From NCBI GenBank assembly GCA_002898275.1, contig BEIQ01000001.1:62001-126000 (forward strand): a stretch of 64,000 nt of DNA. The letters are read 5' to 3'. Position numbers and translations under genes: made by a program. The notes below the pieces were generated by a model, which saw nothing but the letters and a program-made list of their open reading frames with translations, was not told the origin of the DNA and did no database searches. The first letter of the stretch is position 1; the number at the start of each line of letters is the position of its first letter. This document shows positions 8,722 through 17,616 of the stretch, piece by piece. Origin of the DNA: a bacterium HR40 (GTDB taxonomy: Bacteria > Pseudomonadota > Alphaproteobacteria > Geminicoccales > Geminicoccaceae).

Positions 8722-9570
8722 TCAGGTGGCGACCGGTGTGTCGGCGCGCCCGCCCCACTCGACCCAGGAGCCGTCATAGAGGGCGGCATCGGTCACCCCG
8801 ATGCGGGCCAGCGCAAGGTTGAGCACGGCGGCCGACACCCCCGAGCCGCAGGAGGTGACAACGGGACGCGCGAGGTCGACGCCCGCCTCGGTGAACCGCT
8901 TGTGGATCTCGGCCGCGGAAGCGAAGGTGCCGTCCGGGTGGACCAGCTGCAGATAGTGGAGATTGAGGCTGCCAGGAATGTGGCCCCTCTTGAGGCCGGG
9001 ACGGGGTTCCGGCTCGCTACCGCGAAAACGCCCGGGCGAGCGGGCATCGACGATTTGCTCGCGCCGGCTCGTGAGATTGGCGCGAATCTGGTCGAGCTCT
9101 CGCACCAGCAGATCGTGGCGGCGTGGCGTGAAGTGCCGTTCCCGCGGCCGCGGCTCGGCATCCGTCACCGGTCGACCCTCGGCCAGCCATTTGCCGAGTC
9201 CGCCGTCCAGCACATAGACTTCGGGATGGCCGAAAACGCGGAACAACCACCACACCCGCGCGCTCGCGCAATAGTTGTTGGCGTCGTAGAGCACGATCCG
9301 CACCCCGTCGCCGAGACCGAGCCGCCGCACGCGGCTCGCGAAGCGGACGGCATCCGGCAGCGGGTGGGGATGACCGTCGCGCGGCGGGCAAATCTCGTCG
9401 AGGTCGAAGAACACCGCGCCGGGGACGTGCCGCGTCCGATATTCGGCGCGCGCATCGCGGCCGACCGTGGGCAGGAACCAGGTGGCGTCGGCCACTCGGA
9501 TGTCGGGATCGTCGAGATGGCGGGCGAGCCACTCGGTCGAAACCAGGGGATCGGTGTTCGAGCTTGCCAT
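8722..9570 (-). CDS. sseA: Sulfurtransferase (3-mercaptopyruvate/thiosulfate type)
   Basis: A 282-residue tandem-rhodanese protein. The N-terminal inactive domain contains IRVADATWFLP and HVPGAVFFDLDEI; the C-terminal domain carries RGHIPGSLNL and the active-site loop CGSGVSA near residue 238. CGSGVSA is the loop of 3-mercaptopyruvate sulfurtransferases, unlike CRKGVT of thiosulfate rhodaneses. It transfers sulfane sulfur to thiols or cyanide. It lies just downstream of cysK (23 bp), which fits a role in cysteine metabolism. Confidence 0.93.
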   Translation of the reverse strand: MASSNTDPLVSTEWLARHLDDPDIRVADATWFLPTVGRDARAEYRTRHVPGAVFFDLDEICPPRDGHPHPLPDAVRFASRVRRLGLGDGVRIVLYDANNYCASARVWWLFRVFGHPEVYVLDGGLGKWLAEGRPVTDAEPRPRERHFTPRRHDLLVRELDQIRANLTSRREQIVDARSPGRFRGSEPEPRPGLKRGHIPGSLNLHYLQLVHPDGTFASAAEIHKRFTEAGVDLARPVVTSCGSGVSAAVLNLALARIGVTDAALYDGSWVEWGGRADTPVAT

Positions 9571-9593
9571 GGCGCTCCCCGTACCGGCAGTCT

Positions 9594-10595
9594 TCAGTCG
9601 AGCCAGGGCGGTGTCGGCAGTCCTCTCTCGCGCAAGAACGCCGGGTTGTACAGCTTGCTCTGGTAGCGCTGGCCATAGTCGCAGAGCACGGTGACGATGG
9701 TGTGGCCCGGCCCCAGCATCTCCGCCACTCGGATCGCCCCCGTGAGGTTGATGGCGGAGCTGCCGCCGAGCACGAGGCCTTCCTCGACCACGAGACGAAA
9801 GAGATGCGGCAGCGCTTCCTCGTCGCGGATCTGCACCGCATCGTCGATCGGCGCACCCTCGAGATTCTTGGTGATGCGGCTCTGTCCGATGCCCTCGGTG
9901 ATCGACGACCCCTCGGCGCGCAGTTCGCCGTGCTTGAACCAGTTGTAGAGCGCCGCGCCCATCGGATCGGCCAGCACGATCTTCACCTCGGGCTTGCGCT
10001 CCTTGAGGAACATCCCGACCCCGGCGAGGGTGCCGCCAGTGCCGACCGCGCAAGTGAAGGCGTCGATGCGGCCACCTGTCTGCTCCCAGATCTCGCGTCC
10101 GGTGGTCCGGTAGTGGCCCTCGCGATTGGCGACGTTGTCGAACTGGTTCGCCCAGATGACTCCGTTCGGTTCTGTCTTCGCTCTCTCCTCGGCGAGCCGG
10201 CGGGAATAGTGCACATAGTTGTTGGGGTCGCGATAGGGCACTGCCGGCACCAGAACGAGCTCCGCCCCGAGCAGACGGATCATGTCTTTCTTTTCTTGGC
10301 TCTGGTTCTCCGGCATGACAATGACGGTGCGATAGCCCTTGACATTGCCGACGAGAGCGAGACCGATCCCGGTGTTGCCCGCGGTGCCCTCGACGATCAC
10401 GCCACCCGGTCGGAGAAGCCCCTTCTTCTCCGCGTCCTCGATGATGGCGAGCGCTGCCCGGTCCTTGATGCTGCCGCCAGGATTGAGGAATTCGCACTTG
10501 CCGTAGATTTCGCAGCCGGTCATCTCCGAAGCCCGGCGGAGCCTGAGAAGAGGCGTATTGCCGATGAGCTCGACGACGCTGCGGGCAATGGACAT
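9594..10595 (-). CDS. cysK: Cysteine synthase A (O-acetylserine sulfhydrylase)
   Basis: A 333-residue fold-type II PLP enzyme forming cysteine from O-acetylserine and sulfide. The PLP lysine lies in NPGGSIKDRAAL, the phosphate loop is EGTAGNTGIGLAL, and the glycine loop VGTGGTLAGVGMFL follows. GTAGNTG instead of GTSGNTG is a small deviation seen in the longer alphaproteobacterial group. ATG at 10595 directly precedes the conserved VVELIGNTPLLRL start; longer upstream frames do not look coding. It is followed by sseA. Confidence 0.94.
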   Translation of the reverse strand: MSIARSVVELIGNTPLLRLRRASEMTGCEIYGKCEFLNPGGSIKDRAALAIIEDAEKKGLLRPGGVIVEGTAGNTGIGLALVGNVKGYRTVIVMPENQSQEKKDMIRLLGAELVLVPAVPYRDPNNYVHYSRRLAEERAKTEPNGVIWANQFDNVANREGHYRTTGREIWEQTGGRIDAFTCAVGTGGTLAGVGMFLKERKPEVKIVLADPMGAALYNWFKHGELRAEGSSITEGIGQSRITKNLEGAPIDDAVQIRDEEALPHLFRLVVEEGLVLGGSSAINLTGAIRVAEMLGPGHTIVTVLCDYGQRYQSKLYNPAFLRERGLPTPPWLD

Positions 10596-11251
10596 GCGAG
10601 GACTGTCCGTTCTGCGGTTGGACGTGTTCGCGGGCCGATTTAGGCCCTGCCCGAAGGGGTGGCAAGCTTCGCCCCATCGAGGCTGGCCGCACCCGGCAGG
10701 GATCCCATTGCCGACCGCGCGGCGGCGCAACGGACCGCTCGGGCGCTGTCGGCCGTCGCGGGCTCGAGCCGGCATCTCGCGCGACACCGCCTCGCAGCGA
10801 GGGGCGGGGGAACGGCCGCTTCTCCCGGATCGGGACGGGGAGGTGCTGGCGCGCGCACCGGTGGGAGGACTCCCCTTTCCTTCGACCGAGACGGTCCGTC
10901 GATCCACCACATGATCGAGAACGCACGCGCCATCGTTACGCAGGACGCGCGACACCCTGGCAGGAGCCCTCGGCCTGCGGCAGCGGCGCGATCCGCGCGA
11001 CTCGCACGGGCCGCCTGCGCGCCGGCAGCCGAGGCTCCGGCATGGACGCTCGGTAGCGAGTGCAGCTCGTCGCCGGAGGATGGGGAGACTCGATCCCTGG
11101 CAGCGGAGGCGGTCCGGAGCTCGAGGGCTCACTCCGTCGGCGCGGAAGTCTCTTGGCATCGCGGGCGAGAAGCCGGAAGGGAGAGGGGAACGGCGACGGT
11201 GCGACGGCCATGGGCGAGCTGGGAAAGCAGCCGCCGGCGGAGAGCGGCGCG
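10596..11251. other. Gene-free interval between cysK and the kinase-fusion gene
   Basis: About 650 bases between two divergent genes. Open frames exist on both strands but their products are low-complexity Arg/Pro/Ala sequence with no recognisable domain, so I do not call a gene. I see no tRNA, no clear terminator and no strong promoter match. It must hold the promoters of cysK and of the rightward kinase-fusion gene. Confidence 0.5.
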
Positions 11252-12790
11252 ATGGGGGAAGCGGACAAGCCGGGCCTTCAGGAGGAGGTGCTGGCCTTTC
11301 TTTGTGCGAGCCTGCCCGCTCCCATCGAGCGTGTGGACACGCATGCGGCCGTGGTGCTGCTCGCCGGAGATCGTGCGTTCAAGCTCAAGCGGGCCGTCCG
11401 GTACAGCTTTCTCGATTTCTCGACGCTCGAGCGGAGACGCCGGGCACTCGAGCGGGAACTGGAGCTCAACCGCCGTACCGCGCCCGATCTCTATCTCGGG
11501 ATCCTTCCCGTGGTCCGATGTCGAGATGGCTCGCTCGCGCTCGGCGGTGCGGGTGAACCCGTCGAGTTCCTTCTCGAAATGCGGCGTTTCCCGAGCGAGG
11601 CGCGGCTCGACCGCGTGGCCGCGCGGGGTGGCCTGACCGCGGAACTCCTCGACCAGCTGGCGGACGCCATCGTGCGCTTCCACCGGCAGGCCGAGGTACA
11701 CACGGAAGCAGGTGGGGTGGAGGGGATGCGGGCGGTGATCGCCGGCAATGCCACCGACCTGCGAGCGCTTGCCGGCACGGTGCTGGAAGCGGAAGCGGTC
11801 GAGGAGCTGATTGCCGAGACTGGCCGAACGCTCGCGCGGCTTTCGGGCGTGCTCGAATGCCGCCGCCTGGCGGGATGCGTGCGTCAGTGCCATGGCGATC
11901 TGCACCTCGAGAACATCGTGCTCCTCGACGGCCGACCGGTGCCGTTCGACTGCATCGAGTTCGACGACACCCTCGCCCGCATCGACGTCCTCTACGACCT
12001 CGCTTTCCTGCTCATGGACCTGCTGCGGCGGGGGCATGCCGAGGCGGCTTGGCGCCTGCTGCAGACCTGGCACGAAAAGGTCGGGGAGGACGTCGGTCTG
12101 GCCACCCTGCCCTTCTTCCTCTCGGTGCGCGCAGCCATACGGGCCAAGGTCGAAGGGCTCGCCTGCCGACTCGCCGAGGAACCGGATCGGGTGGCGGGAC
12201 ACCGGGCAGCGGCGGGAGCCTATCTCGATCTCGCCCGTAAGCTCCTCGAGCCGGCACCGCCGCGACTCGTGGTAGTCGGCGGGCTATCGGGGACCGGCAA
12301 ATCCTCGGTCGCCCGGAGCCTCGCCCCCAAGCTCCTGCCGGAGCCGGGCGCTCTCGTGTTGCGCAGCGACGTGCTGCGCAAGCGCCTCTTCGGTCGATGC
12401 CCGCAGGAGCGTCTGCCGGAGATCGCCTACCGGGCCGAGATCTCGCAGCGGGTGTTCGCTGCCCTTGCTCGTCGCGCCCGTCGGCTCCTGATGGCCGGCC
12501 GCAGTGTCGTTTGCGATGCCGTCTATGGCGAGCCCTGGCAGCGGCAACAGATCGAAGCCGTCGCCCGCGACCTCGGGGTATCCTTCGCCGCCTTTTGGCT
12601 CGAAGCCCCGGTCGAGGTGCTCGAACGGCGCGTCGCGAGCCGCGCCGGCGATGCCTCGGATGCCGATATCGCGGTCCTGCGTCGCCAGCTCGACCATCTC
12701 GATACCGAGGCGGTCGCCTGGCCCCGGATCGATGCCGCGCGCCCTGTCTTCGAGGTGGTTGCCGATGTCGCGAGCCGCCTAGGGCTCTGA
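11252..12790 (+). CDS. Bifunctional aminoglycoside-phosphotransferase-like / P-loop kinase protein
   Basis: A 512-residue two-domain protein. Residues 1-330 are an APH-like kinase (RVDTHAAVVLLAGDRAFKLK, Brenner motif CHGDLHLENIVL, metal site DCIEFDD). Residues 335-512 are a P-loop domain with Walker A GLSGTGKSS of the gluconokinase/Zeta-like type. This fusion is widespread in proteobacteria and its substrate is not known; despite the name it need not confer drug resistance. ATG at 11252 is preferred because GGAGAG lies 8 bases upstream; ATG at 11210 is the alternative. It overlaps arsC convergently by 12 bp. Confidence 0.88.
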   Translation: MGEADKPGLQEEVLAFLCASLPAPIERVDTHAAVVLLAGDRAFKLKRAVRYSFLDFSTLERRRRALERELELNRRTAPDLYLGILPVVRCRDGSLALGGAGEPVEFLLEMRRFPSEARLDRVAARGGLTAELLDQLADAIVRFHRQAEVHTEAGGVEGMRAVIAGNATDLRALAGTVLEAEAVEELIAETGRTLARLSGVLECRRLAGCVRQCHGDLHLENIVLLDGRPVPFDCIEFDDTLARIDVLYDLAFLLMDLLRRGHAEAAWRLLQTWHEKVGEDVGLATLPFFLSVRAAIRAKVEGLACRLAEEPDRVAGHRAAAGAYLDLARKLLEPAPPRLVVVGGLSGTGKSSVARSLAPKLLPEPGALVLRSDVLRKRLFGRCPQERLPEIAYRAEISQRVFAALARRARRLLMAGRSVVCDAVYGEPWQRQQIEAVARDLGVSFAAFWLEAPVEVLERRVASRAGDASDADIAVLRRQLDHLDTEAVAWPRIDAARPVFEVVADVASRLGL

Positions 12791-13267
12791 CGGATCGGCG
12801 GGTTCTCCGTCGCTGTCCGGCCCGCTCGTCGCGGCGAGCTCGGCGAGGAGGGCTGGGATCCGCCGCTCCAGCTCGTCCGCCACCCGTTCGAAGGCGGCGC
12901 GCATTTCGGTCTCCCCGCCAGCTACCGCTGCCGGGTCGGGTAGGCTCCAGTGGACACGATGACAGGCACCGGGGAACGCCGGGCAGGACTCGGCTGCAGC
13001 GGCATCGCATACCGTCACCACGAGGTCGAAGGCGGGTGCCTCCGGCCCGGTGAAGACATCCCAGCTCTTCGATGCGAGCCCCTCGGTCGGCACGCCGCGC
13101 TCCCGCAAGATGGCGAGGGCCAAAGGATGGACCTCACCCCGCGGCTGGCTGCCGGCAGAATGGACGACCACGCGGTCGCCGCCGCGCGCTCGGCAGATCG
13201 CTTCGGCGAGGATGCTGCGGGCCGAATTCCCAGTGCAGAGAAAGAGGATGCGCACGGGTGCGGGCAC
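12779..13267 (-). CDS. arsC: Arsenate reductase, LMW-phosphatase type
   Basis: A 162-residue protein with the P-loop LCTGNSARS near residue 10, the arsenate-reductase version of the low-molecular-weight phosphatase loop. VVTVCDAAAAESCPAFPG supplies the further cysteines used in the thioredoxin-coupled disulfide cascade, and SLPDPAA carries the catalytic aspartate. It reduces arsenate to arsenite. No arsB, acr3 or arsR gene lies nearby, so it is an orphan here. GTG at 13267 follows GGGAGAT. It lies 67 bp downstream of the MotB-like gene on the same strand. Confidence 0.9.
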   Translation of the reverse strand: MPAPVRILFLCTGNSARSILAEAICRARGGDRVVVHSAGSQPRGEVHPLALAILRERGVPTEGLASKSWDVFTGPEAPAFDLVVTVCDAAAAESCPAFPGACHRVHWSLPDPAAVAGGETEMRAAFERVADELERRIPALLAELAATSGPDSDGEPADPSEP

Positions 13268-13334
13268 GAGAGCGATCTCCCTCTCTACGCGCCGGATGGC
13301 GGTGCGAGACTCGTCGCACCTCTCCCGAGGCGTT

Positions 13335-14537
13335 CTAGCGGGTGGTGAGCTTGATCTCGATGCGTCGGTTGCGGCGGTACGCTTCCTCGGTGTCTCCGGG
13401 ATCCAACGGCTGGAACTCGGCGAAGCCGCGCGCGGCCACCCGCTGCGGCGGAATGCCCTGCGAAATCAAGAAATTCGCGACGGCGATAGCGCGCGCCGTC
13501 GACAGTTCCCAGTTCGACGGAAAGCGTGGCGTATTGATCGGCCGCCGGTCGGTGTGGCCGTCGACCTGCAGCACCCAGGGCAGTTCCTCGGGGATGCCGG
13601 TCATGATCTCGCGGAAGGCCGTGGCGAACTGCGCGAGCTGCCTGCGACCTTCCGGGTTGATCTCGGCTTCCCCGGTGGCGAACAGCACCTCGGCCTGGAA
13701 CACGAAGCGATCGCCCACCACCCGCACGTCCGGCCGGTCGCCCAGGAGCTGCCGCAGCTTTCCGAAGAAGTCGCTGCGATAGCGCGACAGTTCCTCGACT
13801 TTGCTCGCCAGAGCGAGGTTGAGGCGGGTGCCGAGATCGGCGATGACTGCCGCCTGCCGATCGATCTCCGCTTGCCGCGCATCGAGGGCCTCGCTCACCA
13901 CCCGGAGCTGATCGCTGAGCGTCGCGATTTGCTCGGAGAGCGAGCGGATACGCTCGGCCGAGCGGCCGCTTTCGGCCACCGCCGCATCGCGCTCGCTCTG
14001 GAGCTGCTGGACGAGCGCCGCGAGCTCCGCGAGCTTTTGCTCGCGTTCTCGGATCCGATCCTCGAGGGTCCGGCGAAGGCGTTCGAGGTCGGCCTCGAGT
14101 TGCTGGCTCCGCCGGACCATCTGCTCGCGCTGCTCGCGCGTTTCGGTCAACGCCTGCTCCAGCATCTGGCGCTCGCCGGAAAGCTGCAAAAGCTTGCGGT
14201 CGAGTTCGTCGCGCGCGGACTCGCTCTCGGCGAGCCGGGCAGCGACCCGCTCGCGCTCGGCCATGGCCGATTGCAGGTCGGCGGCGGCACGGGCGAGGCT
14301 GCGGCGGAGCTCTTCGGCCCCGCTCCGTTCGCTCTCCAGCGCTCGGGCGAGGGTCGCGACCTCGGCTCGCAACCGCTCCACCACGACGTCGCGGCTCTGC
14401 AGCATGCGACCGAGGAAGAACTGGGCGAGTACGAACACGACGAGCAGGAAGATGAAGACGAGGAGCAGCGTCGACAGGGCGTCGACGAAGCCGGGCCAGA
14501 TGTCGACGCGCTCGCGCAGTGAGCGGTTGCGGGCCAC
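13335..14537 (-). CDS. MotB/OmpA-type peptidoglycan-binding motor protein
   Basis: A 400-residue protein with one TM helix (residues 17-40) carrying the likely proton-binding Asp19 in WPGFVDALSTLLLV, an unusually long coiled coil (about 45-240) and a C-terminal OmpA/MotB domain (VDGHTDRRPINTP, NWELSTARAIAVANFL, AYRRNRRIEIKL). This is the stator-B plan with a far longer periplasmic stalk than MotB. GTG at 14537 lies 3 bp after the MotA-like gene, so the two are coupled. No flagellar genes are nearby. It probably uses proton flow to exert force on the cell wall; the biological role is unknown. Confidence 0.88.
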   Translation of the reverse strand: MARNRSLRERVDIWPGFVDALSTLLLVFIFLLVVFVLAQFFLGRMLQSRDVVVERLRAEVATLARALESERSGAEELRRSLARAAADLQSAMAERERVAARLAESESARDELDRKLLQLSGERQMLEQALTETREQREQMVRRSQQLEADLERLRRTLEDRIREREQKLAELAALVQQLQSERDAAVAESGRSAERIRSLSEQIATLSDQLRVVSEALDARQAEIDRQAAVIADLGTRLNLALASKVEELSRYRSDFFGKLRQLLGDRPDVRVVGDRFVFQAEVLFATGEAEINPEGRRQLAQFATAFREIMTGIPEELPWVLQVDGHTDRRPINTPRFPSNWELSTARAIAVANFLISQGIPPQRVAARGFAEFQPLDPGDTEEAYRRNRRIEIKLTTR

Positions 14538-14540
14538 GGC

Positions 14541-15707
14541 TCACTCGGCCATCAATTGCGGTTCGCCGGCGGCGACCGCGATGGTGCGGGCAATGATGCG
14601 GAGCTCGTTGCGCAGCTCCCGCGTCATCTCCTCGCGCCCGCGCACGGTTTCCTCGAGCAGTCGCTGCAGCTGCACGTCGAGACTGCGCAGATGGTTGCGC
14701 GTCGCCTCGTCCACAGCCGGCACCGCTGCCCGACTCCGTTCGGCGAGCTGCTGAGCGAGACTGTGCTGGGCTTCCGCCAGCCGGGTCAAGACCTCCTGGT
14801 CCCGCCGCATGCGGTCATCGAGCCCGGCCAGGGCGCGGGCGATGTGGCCAATGTGGGTGGCGAGCTGTTCGCGCGCCGCGTCATCGCGCTCGAGGTTGCG
14901 CTGCAGGCGATCGAGGTTCTCGGCGGTCTGCTCGAGCAACGCCTGCACATAGGCGGGAACCGGTTCGGAGGCGGCGAGGCGCCGCCGCCCCTCCGGGCTC
15001 GCGGTCGGACCCTCGTCGCGCGCGAGTCCGGTGAGCCACTCTTCGACGTCGTTGTAGAAGGCGTTCTGCGCCTGGGTTGCCTGGAGGTCGGCGAAACCGA
15101 GAACGAGCGAGCCCGCGAGCCCGAACAGCGACGAGCTGAAGGACGTGCCCATGCCGGAGAGGGGTGCGGTCAGCCCGGCCTTGAGTTCGGCGAACACGTC
15201 GGCGAGCTCGGAGGAGGTGACTTCGAGCCCGGCGATCACCCCGGCGATCGCTTGGATGGTCTCGATCAGGCCCCAGAACGTGCCGAGCAGGCCGAGAAAG
15301 ATCAAGAGCCCTGTTTGGTAGCGCGCGATGTCGCGGCTCTCGTCGAGCCGGGAGCTCAGACTGTCGAGCATGTGGCGGACGCCGAGAGTGCCGAATTCCA
15401 CCCCCGCTCTCGGCCCGCGCGTGGCGAGAGCATGGGCCACCGGACCGAGGAGCCGTGGCGGTTCCTCGCCCGGCACCGGACCGCGTCCCTGCCGCACCTC
15501 CTCGAGCCAGGCAATCTCGCGCTTGAGCATCAGGATGCGGCGGAAGCCGTGGACCAGGCCCACCAACAGCACCCCGAGGATCAGCCCGTTGAGCGCCGGA
15601 TTGTACAGAAAGGCCCGCCAGATGGTCGCGTAGAGAGCAGCGACGACGGCAAGCGCGACGATCAGGAACACGATCAGGCGATTGAGAAAACGCTGGGGGT
15701 TGGTCAT
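14541..15707 (-). CDS. MotA/TolQ/ExbB-like proton-channel protein
   Basis: A 388-residue protein with two N-terminal hydrophobic segments, a cytoplasmic loop, then the MotA/ExbB core helices (GLLIFLGLLGTFWGLIETIQ near 131-150 and MGTSFSSSLFGLAGSLVLGF near 186-205). The TFWGL and GMGTSFSSS motifs are the family hallmark. A helical cytoplasmic tail of about 160 residues follows (230-388), longer than in MotA or TolQ. It pairs with the MotB-like gene 3 bp downstream. The start at 15707 has a weak ribosome site; the divergent neighbour begins at 15862. Confidence 0.88.
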   Translation of the reverse strand: MTNPQRFLNRLIVFLIVALAVVAALYATIWRAFLYNPALNGLILGVLLVGLVHGFRRILMLKREIAWLEEVRQGRGPVPGEEPPRLLGPVAHALATRGPRAGVEFGTLGVRHMLDSLSSRLDESRDIARYQTGLLIFLGLLGTFWGLIETIQAIAGVIAGLEVTSSELADVFAELKAGLTAPLSGMGTSFSSSLFGLAGSLVLGFADLQATQAQNAFYNDVEEWLTGLARDEGPTASPEGRRRLAASEPVPAYVQALLEQTAENLDRLQRNLERDDAAREQLATHIGHIARALAGLDDRMRRDQEVLTRLAEAQHSLAQQLAERSRAAVPAVDEATRNHLRSLDVQLQRLLEETVRGREEMTRELRNELRIIARTIAVAAGEPQLMAE

Positions 15708-15861
15708 GGACGCTGGTGACCTCGGCGACGACTGCGGCGCGGCAAACGTGCGTGGCAGCGCTTATGATAATGTTCGACGGCCGAGGATTCGAGGGCGACG
15801 CTTGCCCTCGCACGCCGGTTTTGCCATTGCAGGTGCGTGTCGCGCCCGGGGAGATGGAAGA

Positions 15862-16260
15862 ATGGCCACGCTCGGCATCGATCCCGACAAGGTGTGCCAG
15901 ATCATCGTCGAGGCGCGGGCCCTCAATGCCCGCGAGGACGTGCTCGAGGACGAGGAGGAAGGCTCCAACCCGATCGACGACGAGATGTTGGAGGTGCTCG
16001 AGGAGCCCGAGGGGGAGGACGCCGTCTACGAGGAGCTCAAACAGTTCATCGAGGCCCTCAACGAGGAGGAGCAGATCGAACTGGTGGCCCTGGCCTGGCT
16101 CGGCCGCGGCAGCTTCTCCATCGAAGAATGGGAGGATGCCAAGGCGGAGGCTCAGCGCGCCCACAATGACCGCACCGCCGACTATCTCCTCGGCATGCCC
16201 ATGCTCGCCGACTATCTCGCCGAAGGGCTCGCCGCCTTCGGCATCAGCTGCGAGGATTGA
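15862..16260 (+). CDS. DUF3775 domain protein
   Basis: A 132-residue acidic cytosolic protein. The whole length resembles the small alphaproteobacterial DUF3775 family: LGIDPDKVCQIIVEAR, then the NPIDDEMLEVLE stretch, FIEALNEEEQIELVALAWLGRGSF (quoted in part: LNEEEQIELVALAWLGRG) and a C-terminal DYLLGMPMLADYLAEGL. No enzymatic motif is visible and the function is unknown. ATG at 15862 has GGGGAG and GGAAG upstream. Its 3' end overlaps glcF convergently by 49 bp. Confidence 0.88.
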   Translation: MATLGIDPDKVCQIIVEARALNAREDVLEDEEEGSNPIDDEMLEVLEEPEGEDAVYEELKQFIEALNEEEQIELVALAWLGRGSFSIEEWEDAKAEAQRAHNDRTADYLLGMPMLADYLAEGLAAFGISCED

Positions 16261-17609
16261 ACCCCGGCCGGGACCGCGCCGCGCTCGTCTCCCAGGGCGA
16301 GGCTCCGCTCCGACCAGTTCGCTGCGGCGAGGGCCGGCGGCAGGGGGCCGCCGGTCGCCCAGTCCAAAAGCTCCACCGTGTGGCAGACCGGGAGCCGGGT
16401 CAGTCGGCCGATCTGCACGAGGCAGCCGATGTTGCCGGAAGCCACCACATCGGCGGCCACCGCTTCGATGTTCGCGACTTTGCGTTCGGCGAGGCGACGG
16501 GCGATCTGCGGCTGCAGGATGTTGTAGGTGCCGGCGGAACCGCAACAGAGATGGGCTTCAGCCGGCTCGCGCACCATAAAGCCAGCCGCCGCTAGCAGCT
16601 GTTTGGGCAGGGTGGTGATGCGCTGGCCGTGCTGCAAGGAGCAGGCGGCATGATAGGCCACGGTCAGGCCGCTTTCCCGCACCGGCTGCGGCAGACCGAG
16701 GTCGCGCACGATCTCGCTCACGTCGCGGGCGAGCCGGGCGATGGTCGCGGCCTTCTCGCGCAACTTGGGGTCGTCCCGGAACATGAAGCCATAATCGCGG
16801 ACCGTGGTGCCGCATCCCGAGGCGTTGACGATCACGGCATCGAGCGGCTCGCGCTGGTGCTCGCGCCAAAAGGCTTCGATCGCGGCGGCAGCGGCGCGCT
16901 TCGCCGCCCCCTCCTTGCCCATGTGGTGGGTGAGGGCACCGCAGCAACCCGCATCTGCGGGTACCACGACCTCGGCGCCGAGACGCTGGAGCAGCCGGAT
17001 GGTGGCGTCGTTGATGCTCGGGGCGATCACGCGTTGCACGCATCCCGCGAGCAGCGCCACCCGCGCCCGCCTCGCGCCCTCGGGGCGATGGACAGCCAGT
17101 CGGCGACTCGCGGAAGGAGCCGGTCGCGTCTCGGGGGCGAGCTCCAGCATGGCGGCGAGCCGCCCGGGAAAAAGGTCGGCAACCGGTCGAGCCAGGCGGG
17201 CCGCCGAAAGCGCGAGCCGGAAGAGCCACGGCCGCGGCAGCACGGTAGCGAGGAGGGTGCGCAGCAAACGCTCCGGCAACGGCCGGCGGTGATGGAGTTC
17301 GATCCACGCCCGCGCATGATCCACGAGGTGCATATAGTGCACGCCCGAGGGACAGGTGGTCATGCAGGAAAGGCAGGACAGGCAGCGGTCGATGTGCTTC
17401 ACGGTGGCTGGCGACGGCGGACCACCGCTCTCCAGCATCTCCTTGATCAAATAGATGCGGCCGCGCGGGCTATCGAGCTCGTCGCCGAGCAGGACGTAGG
17501 TGGGGCAAGTGGCGGTGCAGAAGCCGCAGTGCACGCAGCTGCGCAAGATGCGGTCGCTCTCCCGCACATCGGGATCGCGCAGCTGCTCGGGGCGGAATCG
17601 GGTCTGCAT
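16212..17609 (-). CDS. glcF: Glycolate oxidase iron-sulfur subunit GlcF
   Basis: A 465-residue subunit with two [4Fe-4S] clusters bound by CVHCGFCTATCP (near 25) and CLSCLSCMTTCP (near 76), and two CCG-type motifs (DAGCCGALTHHMG and HLCCGSAGTYN) typical of heterodisulfide-reductase-like electron carriers. It passes electrons from the flavin subunits to quinone during glycolate oxidation. ATG at 17609 follows GAGGAT. It is last of glcD-glcE-glcF with 3- and 7-bp gaps. The C-terminal 30 residues (after LALGDERG) are low complexity. Confidence 0.96.
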   Translation of the reverse strand: MQTRFRPEQLRDPDVRESDRILRSCVHCGFCTATCPTYVLLGDELDSPRGRIYLIKEMLESGGPPSPATVKHIDRCLSCLSCMTTCPSGVHYMHLVDHARAWIELHHRRPLPERLLRTLLATVLPRPWLFRLALSAARLARPVADLFPGRLAAMLELAPETRPAPSASRRLAVHRPEGARRARVALLAGCVQRVIAPSINDATIRLLQRLGAEVVVPADAGCCGALTHHMGKEGAAKRAAAAAIEAFWREHQREPLDAVIVNASGCGTTVRDYGFMFRDDPKLREKAATIARLARDVSEIVRDLGLPQPVRESGLTVAYHAACSLQHGQRITTLPKQLLAAAGFMVREPAEAHLCCGSAGTYNILQPQIARRLAERKVANIEAVAADVVASGNIGCLVQIGRLTRLPVCHTVELLDWATGGPLPPALAAANWSERSLALGDERGAVPAGVQSSQLMPKAASPSAR

Positions 17610-17616
17610 CCTATCC

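Noticed and set aside
10596-11251. Several short open frames in the cysK upstream gap
   Set aside because: No domain, no ribosome site and no coupling to a neighbour; the sequence looks like Arg/Pro/Ala noise.
11252-12790. Aminoglycoside resistance gene
   Set aside because: The APH-like domain is fused to a P-loop kinase domain in a common chromosomal family with no demonstrated drug resistance.
12779-13267. Arsenic resistance operon
   Set aside because: arsC stands alone; no arsR, arsB, acr3 or arsH gene is close.
13335-15707. Zorya anti-phage system
   Set aside because: The MotA/MotB-like pair has the right architecture, but no helicase, nuclease, ZorC or ZorE gene flanks it, so I call only a motor pair.
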